From Planctomycetota bacterium (GTDB taxonomy: Bacteria; Planctomycetota; Phycisphaerae; UBA1845): a DNA stretch of 6,596 bases. The notes beneath the pieces were generated by a model. That model was not told the DNA's origin, made no database searches, and saw only the letters and a program-made list of their open reading frames with translations. The DNA lies in contig JADFRO010000173.1 in the NCBI GenBank assembly GCA_022561255.1, positions 1 through 6,596 of the forward strand. The letters are read 5' to 3'. Both the position numbers and the translations under genes were made by a program. Below, piece after piece: positions 1-5,352 of this stretch (its first letter is position 1; each line of letters begins with the position of its first letter).

Positions 1-1677
1 AGTCGTACCGCCAAACGCCGCACCGAATAGTATTGCGATAATAATCGGCGCTATGAGCCCCTCCGGGTCAACCGAGTTTTCCGGGTCACCACCAACATAC
101 CCGTATAGATTCAAGTCTCCCCCAGCATAACCGATCGGATCGCGCCGCAGCCAATTTCCAAGCTCGGCGTGCAGAAAACGATTCCGCGCGAGGTACAGGC
201 CTGTCTCCGCGTCGTAACGATACCCGGCAAACCGCAGCGTGTTGTCGTAACTGCTCGTGCTGCGGGTGCTGCCCCAGGTGCTGTCGTAAATGGTCGGGCC
301 ACCGTAGGGATTATACACATAACGCTCGATCGCGTCGCCGGCCGTGTCGACGAGCGAGGTGATGTTGCAGTTGGCGTCGTTGACCGTGTTGACCACCACG
401 TCATTCACTTCGTCGCAGGAATCGTCCGTGCAAGCCACACCGTCGTCGCAATCGGCGTTCAAGATGCAGGCGGAGCAGGACTCGGTCCTTTCTTCGCAGA
501 TCGGCGTGAATGAAAGAGGGTCGCACGGATCTCCGCTCGCGACACAGCCTTCGACATCGGCGTCTTCGCTATTGGGGTCACATGTCTCGGTCCCGGTGCA
601 GAACAGGCCGTCGTTGCAGCGTGGGTCCGAGTCCGTGTTCTCACACGTGCCGGCGTTACAAATATCAACGGTGCATTCGATGCCGTCGTCACAATCTGCA
701 TCGTCGCTGCAGTCCACACAGTTCCCCGTGACCGGATCGCAGGTCTGGGTGCCGCAGTCCGTTGCGGTGCCGGCGCAAACGCCATCAGCACAAGCATCGC
801 CGGTGGTACACGCGTCGGTGTCGTCACAGGCGTCGGTGTTGTTCGCGTTTACACAAGCACCACCTTCGCACGAATCATCCGTACAATCGTTCCCATCGTC
901 GCACTCCGTACCGCTCGTACACGCCATTATGTCGCATTCGCCGGTGTCCGTATTACACGTGCCGGCTGTACAGTTGTCCGTGTTGCTGCAAACGTCATTT
1001 GCGCATGCGTCATCAGTGCAGTCGATGCCATCGTCGCAATCGAGTAGGGTTCCCGAGGCGCACGCACCATCTACGCACGTTTCGTCACCGTTGCATGCAT
1101 CGCCGTCGTCGCACCCGGCATCGTCGGTGCAGGTGGCCACGCAAGCGCCATCAGCGTTGCATACTTCACCGTCGGCACACACGACGGGCGTGCCATCCAC
1201 GCAGGCGTTGTCAACACAGGTCTCCGCCCCGGTGCATGCATCCCCATCATCGCAATTGGCGTCTTCGAAACATCCGATGCACTGACCGTCATCGGGGTTG
1301 CAGACGCCAGCCTCACAGGTAACAGGTGCGTTATCGCACGCACCATATGTGCAGGCGTCGTTGGTACAAAGAAGGCTGTCATCACAGTCGGCGTCGGCCT
1401 GGCATGTCGCGACACAAACACCATCGACGCAGGTCTCGCCGTCCGGACAATCGATCGGTGTGGATGCGCAGATCGCGAGATCTACATCGCACACGTCGTC
1501 CGTACACGCGTTACCGTCATCGCAATCCGCGTTGGTCGTGCAAGGTGCTGTGACCGTGCCCGGACAACCCGCGATGAAGACAACCATGGCCGACACGCAG
1601 CAAAACGCGGCAAACCGAGACACGCCGCGTACAAGCGTGCGAAGCTCCGTGTCACCCAAACGTTTGAAAGTTAACAT
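1..1677 (-). CDS. Predicted lipoprotein: Cys-rich repeats fused to an RHS core (3' end cut by window)
   Basis: The frame is open for 559 codons from an ATG at 1677 to the window edge with no stop. The start is supported by a Shine-Dalgarno GGAGGT (1686-1691) 8 nt upstream. Residues 1-37 look like a lipoprotein signal: a basic N-region, a hydrophobic stretch from about 22, and the lipobox IAGC with C38 as the lipidation site. Residues 46-437 hold 65 cysteines in repeats of the type CDDGxxCTDDxC, resembling the Cys-rich repeats of myxobacterial and planctomycete surface proteins. Residues 438-541 match the RHS repeat-associated core: RYVYNPYGG, FAGYRYDAETGLYLARNRF, WLRRDPIGYAGGDLNLY and VDPEGL, with DPxG motifs at 513-516 and 537-540. 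After the core comes a hydrophobic, glycine-containing segment (541-557), then the edge. No cysteine follows residue 437. The protein is inferred to be an outer-surface or exported lipoprotein. In RHS families the part after the core is variable and often toxic, but that part is not visible here. There are no YD-repeat shells, which is odd. Domain calls are confident; function is unknown. Confidence 0.9.
   Translation of the reverse strand, partial: MLTFKRLGDTELRTLVRGVSRFAAFCCVSAMVVFIAGCPGTVTAPCTTNADCDDGNACTDDVCDVDLAICASTPIDCPDGETCVDGVCVATCQADADCDDSLLCTNDACTYGACDNAPVTCEAGVCNPDDGQCIGCFEDANCDDGDACTGAETCVDNACVDGTPVVCADGEVCNADGACVATCTDDAGCDDGDACNGDETCVDGACASGTLLDCDDGIDCTDDACANDVCSNTDNCTAGTCNTDTGECDIMACTSGTECDDGNDCTDDSCEGGACVNANNTDACDDTDACTTGDACADGVCAGTATDCGTQTCDPVTGNCVDCSDDADCDDGIECTVDICNAGTCENTDSDPRCNDGLFCTGTETCDPNSEDADVEGCVASGDPCDPLSFTPICEERTESCSACILNADCDDGVACTDDSCDEVNDVVVNTVNDANCNITSLVDTAGDAIERYVYNPYGGPTIYDSTWGSTRSTSSYDNTLRFAGYRYDAETGLYLARNRFLHAELGNWLRRDPIGYAGGDLNLYGYVGGDPENSVDPEGLIAPIIIAILFGAAFGGTT
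55..366 (-). other. RHS repeat-associated core domain segment
   Basis: This segment encodes residues 438-541 of the fusion protein. It contains the usual order of RHS core landmarks: a 'TSLVDTAGDAIERYVYNPYG' entry, the FAGYRYDAETGLYLARNRF block, a LGNWLRRDPIG block, NLYGYV and a closing VDPEGL. The two DPxG motifs are 20 residues apart. In characterised Rhs proteins this region caps the shell and includes the autoproteolysis site that frees the C-terminal tip; whether cleavage occurs here is unknown. Only about 104 residues of RHS sequence are present, far too little to form the YD-repeat cocoon alone. Confidence 0.9.
415..1524 (-). repeat. Cys/Asp-rich protein repeat array inside the RHS-fusion gene
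   Basis: Ten units begin with a CDDG-like motif at residues 52, 98, 142, 189, 214, 259, 284, 329, 354 and 410 of the fusion protein. The spacings are 46, 44, 47, 25, 45, 25, 45, 25 and 56 residues. From residue 189 a short (25) and a long (45) unit alternate, giving a higher-order period of 70 residues (210 nt), as if a two-unit block was duplicated. Units contain C-x5-C-x4-C spacings and are rich in Asp, Asn, Thr and Gly, so the region is acidic and probably disulfide-bonded outside the cytoplasm (inference). DNA-level similarity is imperfect, so the duplications are not very recent. Confidence 0.85.
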
Positions 1678-1685
1678 TCTGTTTG

Positions 1686-1691
1686 ACCTCC
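1686..1691 (-). promoter_or_regulatory. Shine-Dalgarno for the Cys-rich/RHS gene
   Basis: GGAGGT on the minus strand, 8 nt upstream of the ATG at 1677. It is a near-perfect match to the anti-SD sequence and fixes the start, placing the signal peptide at the right position. Confidence 0.8.
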
Positions 1692-1693
1692 AG

Positions 1694-1726
1694 AAAAAAG
1701 ACTGTGGCGTGAACCGTGTCACACGC
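1694..1726 (-). terminator. Hairpin plus U6 run in the leader (possible attenuator)
   Basis: On the minus strand GCGTGTGA (1719-1726) can pair with TTCACGC (1707-1713), allowing one bulged base and a G-U pair. A run of six T follows at 1694-1699 after a 7-nt gap. It lies directly before the Shine-Dalgarno of the RHS-fusion gene. A good intrinsic terminator has the T run at the stem base, so this could be a weak attenuator, or simply a U-rich ribosome-binding enhancer. Confidence 0.25.
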
Positions 1727-1736
1727 TTGTGTCGTT

Positions 1737-1758
1737 TAGTAACCAACCTAGTAACCAA
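1737..1758. repeat. Tandem 10-bp direct repeat (possible operator)
   Basis: TAGTAACCAA occurs at 1737-1746 and again at 1749-1758, two bases apart (period 12). It lies 60 to 81 bases upstream of the ATG of the RHS-fusion gene. Two identical half-sites on one face of the DNA suggest a binding site for a dimeric or tandem regulator, but there is no direct evidence for this. Confidence 0.5.
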
Positions 1759-1794
1759 AATTTCCTTGCAAACGAAAACATCCCGATGCTGCGG

Positions 1795-1830
1795 CGCTTT
1801 TCCCGTCGAACGGTACAAAACGGAAAAGCG
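1795..1830 (-). repeat. Inverted repeat, 9-bp arms, in the leader region
   Basis: CGCTTTTCC (1795-1803) and GGAAAAGCG (1822-1830) are perfect complements with an 18-base interval. On the minus strand two more pairs form with one bulged G. No T run follows on either strand, so it does not look like a terminator. It is part of the hairpin series between the predicted promoter and the RHS-fusion gene. Confidence 0.55.
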
Positions 1831-1867
1831 TCGGCCTCGGAAAACGAATCAGTTCCGTTCCTATCCG

Positions 1868-1898
1868 CCGCCCGGACGAGCCGGACACTTACGGGCGG
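1868..1898 (-). repeat. GC-rich inverted repeat in the leader region
   Basis: CCGCCCG (1868-1874) pairs with CGGGCGG (1892-1898) across a 17-base interval. An alternative small hairpin with CCGG arms exists within it on the minus strand, so two competing folds are possible. Confidence 0.45.
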
Positions 1899-1981
1899 TG
1901 CCGAGTTCTTCAATCGAGTTGGAGGCTCCCGTCATTCCGAAAACGCGCCCATTACGGAACAACCACCACCGCTTACATCTT

Positions 1982-2020
1982 GTCTGCGCCGAAGGGCCAA
2001 GAACAAAACGCCCTTCAGAC
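1982..2020 (-). repeat. Two-part hairpin at the leader start
   Basis: GTCTG (1982-1986) pairs with CAGAC (2016-2020), and AAGGGC (1992-1997) pairs with GCCCTT (2010-2015). This makes an 11-bp stem with a 5-nt one-sided bulge and a 12-nt loop. It begins about 17 nt after the predicted transcription start. It is the strongest RNA-like fold I see in the gene-free stretch. Confidence 0.5.
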
Positions 2021-2043
2021 GCCGGAACCACTACAACGGGCGA

Positions 2044-2071
2044 ATTGTAGGAATCGGCAAATACAAGTCAA
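2044..2071 (-). promoter_or_regulatory. Predicted sigma70-type promoter for the RHS-fusion gene or its leader RNA
   Basis: On the minus strand TTGACT (2066-2071) and TACAAT (2044-2049) each match the consensus at five of six positions, with a 16-bp spacer. AT-rich AAAAGTTTT lies just upstream (within 2072-2092). The predicted start is near 2037, which would give a leader of about 360 nt before the ATG at 1677. No other clear gene lies in between, so it drives either the RHS-fusion gene or a separate small RNA. Confidence 0.5.
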
Positions 2072-2204
2072 CGCCAATTCCAAAACTTTTCGTCCGGTAG
2101 AACGCCGCCTCCCTCACCTCTTACCTGCGTTCATCACGCATCTAGGACGCGGAACGCTGTTGTGGGGTAATCGGTCCTTTACTCGCCCCAGCTTGAACAT
2201 TTGA

Positions 2205-2240
2205 CTCTGATTTACAGCACCGTAAACGCCCAAATCAGAG
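2205..2240. repeat. Inverted repeat, 9-bp arms
   Basis: CTCTGATTT (2205-2213) and AAATCAGAG (2232-2240) are perfect complements separated by 18 bases. The arms are AT-rich and no T run follows. It could be a protein-binding site or a weak hairpin; function unknown. Confidence 0.4.
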
Positions 2241-2294
2241 GCAAGAAGCGTCAATTAGGATGGGAAGCCTGTAGAACTATGATAAACTATGAAA

Positions 2295-2313
2295 TGGACG
2301 TAGCTTACGTCCA
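2295..2313 (-). terminator. Possible terminator of the coaC operon
   Basis: TGGACGTA (2295-2302) and TACGTCCA (2306-2313) form an 8-bp stem with a 3-nt loop. On the minus strand it is followed by ATTTCATAGTTT, which is U-rich but not a clean U tract. It lies about 180 nt after the coaC stop and is the best terminator candidate in the gap, but only a weak one. Confidence 0.35.
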
Positions 2314-2354
2314 GACACCTGGTTTGCGATGGTTCCGCCGCGTTTTGACAGCGT

Positions 2355-2377
2355 CGCTAGCGAACGGTGTTACACCG
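2355..2377. repeat. Two adjacent small palindromes
   Basis: CGCTAGCG (2355-2362) is a perfect 8-bp palindrome. CGGTGTTACACCG (2365-2377) has 6-bp arms around one base. They lie between a perfect TTGACA (2345-2350) and the next gene on the opposite strand. They could be operator-like, but chance is possible at this size. Confidence 0.3.
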
Positions 2378-2492
2378 ATCGATGCACGGCGTCGAGAGCG
2401 TCCGCGAACCGCTGCGTAAGGGACATCGATCAGCAAGCCGCACGCTCGAAAGACCTGGTTCTACACTGTTTTGCGAACTATTCGACGATGGG

Positions 2493-3125
2493 TTACGCCT
2501 CGGCGTCCCCGCCCGAGTCACGGCTTCGCGGGGGTTTCTCGGTCAAACGTTTCGTTACGGCGGAGAGAATCTGTTGCGGATCTGCCATACGCCCGACGCC
2601 GACGCTTCGACAAGCGAGCCATCCCTCACTCGGCTCGAGGAGCTCATAGCCTCGTTTTTTCAAAACGGAGGTGTTGTGCTGAACGGCTGTGTTGTTCCAC
2701 ATGCGATCGTTCATTGCGGGGGCGAACAGGACCGGGCTGTCCGCGCTGATGACCAACGTGGTCACGACGTCATCGGCGATACCGCCGGAGATTTTACCGA
2801 TGATGTTCGCCGTTGCGGGCGCAATGAGAACAAGGTCGGCGGCGCCGGTCAGAGCAATGTGCCGAACGTCACAAGCGGCCTGGCAAGACCACAGGTCGGT
2901 CAGAACGGGACGTCCGGAAAGCGCCTGAAACGTTGTGGGACCGACGAAACGCTGCGCCGCACGAGTCATCGCAACCGACACGGTGGCACCGCGCTGAACG
3001 AGGCGGGAGACGACTTCGCAGAGCTTGTAGGCGGCGATGCCGCCGCATACGCCGACAAGAACCTCGTAACCGGCGAGTTCTCGTTGGGACTGCGGCTCTA
3101 CGCTACTGGTCATCCCCGGATTCAT
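2493..3125 (-). CDS. coaC: Phosphopantothenoylcysteine decarboxylase (stand-alone CoaC domain)
   Basis: This flavoprotein (210 aa) decarboxylates 4'-phosphopantothenoylcysteine to 4'-phosphopantetheine in cytoplasmic coenzyme A synthesis. Visible family motifs are GVCGGIAAYK (25-34), the catalytic His in DVRHIAL (H89), the FMN-binding APATANIIGK (102-111), PAMNDRMW (136-143, with N138) and the active-site cysteine loop GWLACRSVGVGRM (C172). Arg follows the catalytic cysteine where most homologues have Gly. In many bacteria this domain is fused to the CoaB ligase in a protein of about 400 aa; here it ends after the decarboxylase with a short polar tail and no CoaB follows. The start at 3125 overlaps rpoZ by 23 nt. 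The ATG at 3113 (residue 5) would overlap by 11 nt and is equally plausible, because the first conserved residues begin near 20. It is the last gene of the operon. Confidence 0.92.
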   Translation of the reverse strand: MNPGMTSSVEPQSQRELAGYEVLVGVCGGIAAYKLCEVVSRLVQRGATVSVAMTRAAQRFVGPTTFQALSGRPVLTDLWSCQAACDVRHIALTGAADLVLIAPATANIIGKISGGIADDVVTTLVISADSPVLFAPAMNDRMWNNTAVQHNTSVLKKRGYELLEPSEGWLACRSVGVGRMADPQQILSAVTKRLTEKPPRSRDSGGDAEA

Positions 3126-3321
3126 CCTCGATCAGTTCCATCTCCACCTTTCCTTCGAGGATTTCCTGGATGACCACTTCCATCTCAGTCAAACCCTTGG
3201 GATCGACCATAGGTCTTGCGCCTTGCAGGAGTTCCAACCAACGGCGCTGAATGAGCGCCGTGAGTTTGAACCGCCCGCCGATTTTCTCAATGATGTCGTC
3301 ATGCCGAAGTGCTTCGATCAT
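3103..3321 (-). CDS. rpoZ: DNA-directed RNA polymerase omega subunit
   Basis: A 72-residue protein with the omega signature GGRFKLTALIQRRWLELLQG (15-34) followed by ARPMV, the segment that contacts the beta' subunit. Omega helps beta' fold and assemble into core RNA polymerase. The acidic C-terminal tail is typical and poorly conserved. The start overlaps the gmk stop as ATGA (3318-3321), which points to translational coupling. The gmk-rpoZ pairing is widespread in bacteria and supports the call. Confidence 0.9.
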   Translation of the reverse strand: MIEALRHDDIIEKIGGRFKLTALIQRRWLELLQGARPMVDPKGLTEMEVVIQEILEGKVEMELIEDESGDDQ

Positions 3322-3923
3322 GTTCGCTCGCGCTCCTGTTGGATAATGGTCTTTACCTCTTCAACCGTATCATCTAAGACGTCGTTGACGACGAAATGCT
3401 GGTAGGCTCCGCTGTCGCGTGCCGTAGCGATTTCGCCGTCCGCTTTGGCAAGCCTCCTTTGAAGCTGCTCCTTCGCCTCGGTTTTCCGTCCTTCCAAACG
3501 TGCCCGAAGCGATTCTCGATCGGGCGGCATCACAAAGATACGAACGGATGCGGGCATACGCCGGGCGACCTGCATTCCGCCCTGGACGTCGATCTCCATC
3601 ACGACGTTTTGCCCGCTTGACAACGCCCGCTCGACGGGTTCGCGCGGCGTGCCGTAGCGATGGCCCACGTACTCTGCGCTTTCGAGAAACTCGCCCGCCG
3701 CCTCTTTGGCTCCAAACTCCTCCCGTGTGACGAACGTATAGCTCTCTCCGCTCGTTTCACCAGCACGCGGCGCTCGGGTCGTCACGGAAACGCTCCACAC
3801 GGTATGCGGAACCTGATCGAGTATCGCGCTGCAAATCGAAGTCTTTCCCGCTCCCGAAGGACCACTGATTACAACAAGCACGCCGTGATCTTCGTCCGAA
3901 TCGCCACGGCGGCTACTCGACAT
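3318..3923 (-). CDS. gmk: Guanylate kinase
   Basis: The enzyme phosphorylates GMP to GDP with ATP in the cytoplasm; the 201 residues match the usual length of about 200-210. The P-loop is GPSGAGKTS (21-29, K27). GMP-binding residues lie in SVTTRAPRAGE (46-56), in the E-Y pair of the FLESAEYVGHRYGT block (79-92) and in EIDVQGG (110-116). The basic RRLAKAD segment (156-162) belongs to the lid. The ATG at 3923 overlaps the end of the yicC gene by 11 nt; AGGT lies 5 nt upstream. The first 14 residues are a short polar extension. All key residues I can check are present. Confidence 0.95.
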   Translation of the reverse strand: MSSSRRGDSDEDHGVLVVISGPSGAGKTSICSAILDQVPHTVWSVSVTTRAPRAGETSGESYTFVTREEFGAKEAAGEFLESAEYVGHRYGTPREPVERALSSGQNVVMEIDVQGGMQVARRMPASVRIFVMPPDRESLRARLEGRKTEAKEQLQRRLAKADGEIATARDSGAYQHFVVNDVLDDTVEEVKTIIQQERERT

Positions 3924-4797
3924 TCTGTACCTGTTCCTTCAGACGATCGATCAGCCCCTTCATCTCGACAACGCTTCGGGCGACGGCGGTGTCGTTACTT
4001 TTGGAGCCGATGGTGTTCGCCTCTCGAAGAAGTTCCTGCGCCAGGAAGTCGAGCGTTCTGCCGACTTTGTCGCCGCGGCCGCACAAGTCGGCGAACTGGT
4101 CGAGGTGTGAGCCCATCCGGCTGACTTCTTCGGCAATGTCGCAGCGATCGGCATAAATAGCCACCTCACGCATCAGCGCTTCGGAGTCGAGTTCGAGCTG
4201 CGCGGTTTGCGTCAGGGTCGCCACGCGCGCTTTCAATCGGTCGTGGTACTCATGAATAACCGAGGGAGCGCGATCCTGCACGGCTGCGAGTTCCTCACGA
4301 ATGCGATCGGTACACGCCGAGAGATCTTCGGCCAGTGACCGACCTTCGTCGCGGCGCATGTCGAGAAGGGCACCGACTGCATCGCCCGCCACGTTGATGA
4401 TGGCCTCCAGCGTGCGGGCCCTCGCATCGTCGTCGGGCTCAAGCTGTTCAGCGACACCGGGCAATGTCGCAAGCGTCGCCAAGCCGATCATCGGACGCAC
4501 CGAATCGGGCAGTTTGATCTTCGTAAGCTGGTCTACGTAGCCCTGCAAAGCCGCCATGTTCAGCGATCGGGTGGCGTTCGCCCCTTCGGTGCGAATGCGA
4601 AGCGCAAACGTGACGGTGCCGCGTGCGAGGCGCTTCCTTAGTAACTTGTCAACCTCGCTCTCGGCGAACTGCAAATGCTCGGGGAGTTTGATTGAGAGTT
4701 TCAGGTAGCGCCCGTTGACGCTGCGGACTTCCGCAGCATAGCTGACGTCGTCGTGCGTCTGCTGGGCCGTGCCGTAGCCGGTCATCGAAACGATCAT
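3913..4797 (-). CDS. yicC: YicC/YloC-family endoribonuclease
   Basis: A 294-residue protein of the YicC family, whose E. coli and Bacillus members act as endoribonucleases, in E. coli on small RNAs such as RyhB. The N-terminal YicC-like part starts with SMTGYG (4-9) and has EVRSVNGRYLKL (23-34) and the RGTVTF segment (59-64). The middle is helical with EGRSLAEDL (151-159). The C-terminal DUF1732 part carries REVAIYADRCDIAEE (210-224), SHLDQF (230-235) and the near-invariant REANTIGSK (258-266), ending in QVQNVE. Length and motif order are normal. The start overlaps the secG stop as ATGA (4794-4797), and the end overlaps gmk. Neighbourhood with gmk and rpoZ is usual for this family. Confidence 0.93.
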   Translation of the reverse strand: MIVSMTGYGTAQQTHDDVSYAAEVRSVNGRYLKLSIKLPEHLQFAESEVDKLLRKRLARGTVTFALRIRTEGANATRSLNMAALQGYVDQLTKIKLPDSVRPMIGLATLATLPGVAEQLEPDDDARARTLEAIINVAGDAVGALLDMRRDEGRSLAEDLSACTDRIREELAAVQDRAPSVIHEYHDRLKARVATLTQTAQLELDSEALMREVAIYADRCDIAEEVSRMGSHLDQFADLCGRGDKVGRTLDFLAQELLREANTIGSKSNDTAVARSVVEMKGLIDRLKEQVQNVE

Positions 4798-5309
4798 GGG
4801 CGGCCGGGATCCTCATCCGGTTTTTCCGGCGACCCGCCGTCTTTGGAACCCGACGCATCGTCTCGGTCGGTTTTCTTTTTCTCATCACCCTCGAACGTCA
4901 GCTTGAAACCACCTTCAGGAGCGCCTTCGATCGTGCCGTCCGGATTCAGTTTCAACAGCGTGGTGCCCGGTGCAGAGCCCGGGAACGAATCCCCGCCGTC
5001 TAGGGGGATATCGAAACCCGTAGCCCCAGCGGGAACCTCGAGGCTCACCACTTCCGATTGATCGAAGGCGAAGTTCGCTCCGATCGCCAACAGAATGAAC
5101 ACCGCAGCGACGATGACGGTTATCCAGGTGAACACGTCACCGGTTTTGGCGCCAAAAGCACTCGATCCACCGCCGCCGCCGAACGCGCCGGCCAACCCGC
5201 CACCGCGACCCTTTTGCAACAGGATGACGAGCACCAAGAGTAAACAAATACCGATGATGGCAACGGCGAATAGCCACTGTCCCCACGACATCTGCGCAAG
5301 CAGGTTCAT
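4794..5309 (-). CDS. secG: Preprotein translocase subunit SecG with C-terminal extension
   Basis: SecG is a small membrane partner of SecYE that assists SecA-driven export. Residues 12-32 and about 60-80 are hydrophobic membrane spans, separated by the family's loop LLQKGRGGGLAGAFGGGGG and SSAFGAKTGDVF (30-60). The core therefore ends near residue 82. A further 89 residues follow: first a Gly/Pro/acidic part, then a charged tail rich in Lys, Asp, Glu and Gly (139-171). By the usual topology this extension lies outside the cytoplasm (inference). E. coli SecG has about 110 residues, so the tail is long. The ATG at 5309 has GGAG (5320-5323) 10 nt upstream, and the gene follows tpiA, a common pairing. 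Confidence 0.92.
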   Translation of the reverse strand: MNLLAQMSWGQWLFAVAIIGICLLLVLVILLQKGRGGGLAGAFGGGGGSSAFGAKTGDVFTWITVIVAAVFILLAIGANFAFDQSEVVSLEVPAGATGFDIPLDGGDSFPGSAPGTTLLKLNPDGTIEGAPEGGFKLTFEGDEKKKTDRDDASGSKDGGSPEKPDEDPGRP

Positions 5310-5319
5310 AGTTCCAAAT

Positions 5320-5323
5320 CTCC
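5320..5323 (-). promoter_or_regulatory. Shine-Dalgarno of secG
   Basis: GGAG on the minus strand lies 10 nt before the secG ATG. It supports that start and the two-span topology of the product. Confidence 0.5.
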
Positions 5324-5352
5324 AGGCCGACGAGACGGCTTTCCCGGTACGT

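Larger units (their letters stand above)
1678..2492. other. Gene-free stretch of about 815 bases
   Basis: I find no reading frame here with a plausible start site, family resemblance or coding style like its neighbours, and no tRNA or rRNA. It separates the housekeeping operon from the RHS-fusion gene. The part from 2072 to 2492 has scattered short palindromes and an AT-rich patch near 2275-2295. The part from 1678 to 2071 has the promoter, hairpins and tandem repeat listed separately. Confidence 0.65.

Noticed and set aside
344..1285. Long plus-strand reading frame (313 codons), rich in Ser, Gln and Val
   Set aside because: It is the antisense image of the Cys/Asp-rich repeats on the minus strand, whose regular codons keep the opposite frame free of stops. 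It has no family resemblance and no ribosome-binding site.
762..1322. Plus-strand frame rich in Arg, His and Cys
   Set aside because: Another shadow of the repeat array, with extreme composition and no plausible start.
415..1524. CRISPR or DNA tandem repeat array
   Set aside because: The periodicity is at the protein level (Cys codons) with variable spacing; there are no identical DNA repeats separated by unique spacers.
1719..1913. Minus-strand 64-codon frame just upstream of the RHS-fusion gene
   Set aside because: It starts with TTG, has no well-placed Shine-Dalgarno and crosses hairpins of the leader. Its hydrophobic end KFWLLGWLLN is suggestive but not enough.
1729..2100. Plus-strand 123-codon frame
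   Set aside because: GTG start without ribosome-binding site, composition unlike a folded protein, and overlaps the predicted minus-strand promoter and hairpins.
2201..2419. Plus-strand 72-codon frame in the gap
   Set aside because: TTG start, no Shine-Dalgarno, no recognisable motif; crosses three inverted repeats.
1678..2492. tRNA or insertion-sequence remnant in the gene-free stretch
   Set aside because: I found no TPsiC-like arm, acceptor stem, transposase motif or flanking target duplication; the inverted repeats are short and unrelated to each other.
2367..3173. Plus-strand frame of 268 codons
   Set aside because: It lies antisense to coaC, which has all its catalytic motifs; the plus-strand product resembles nothing.
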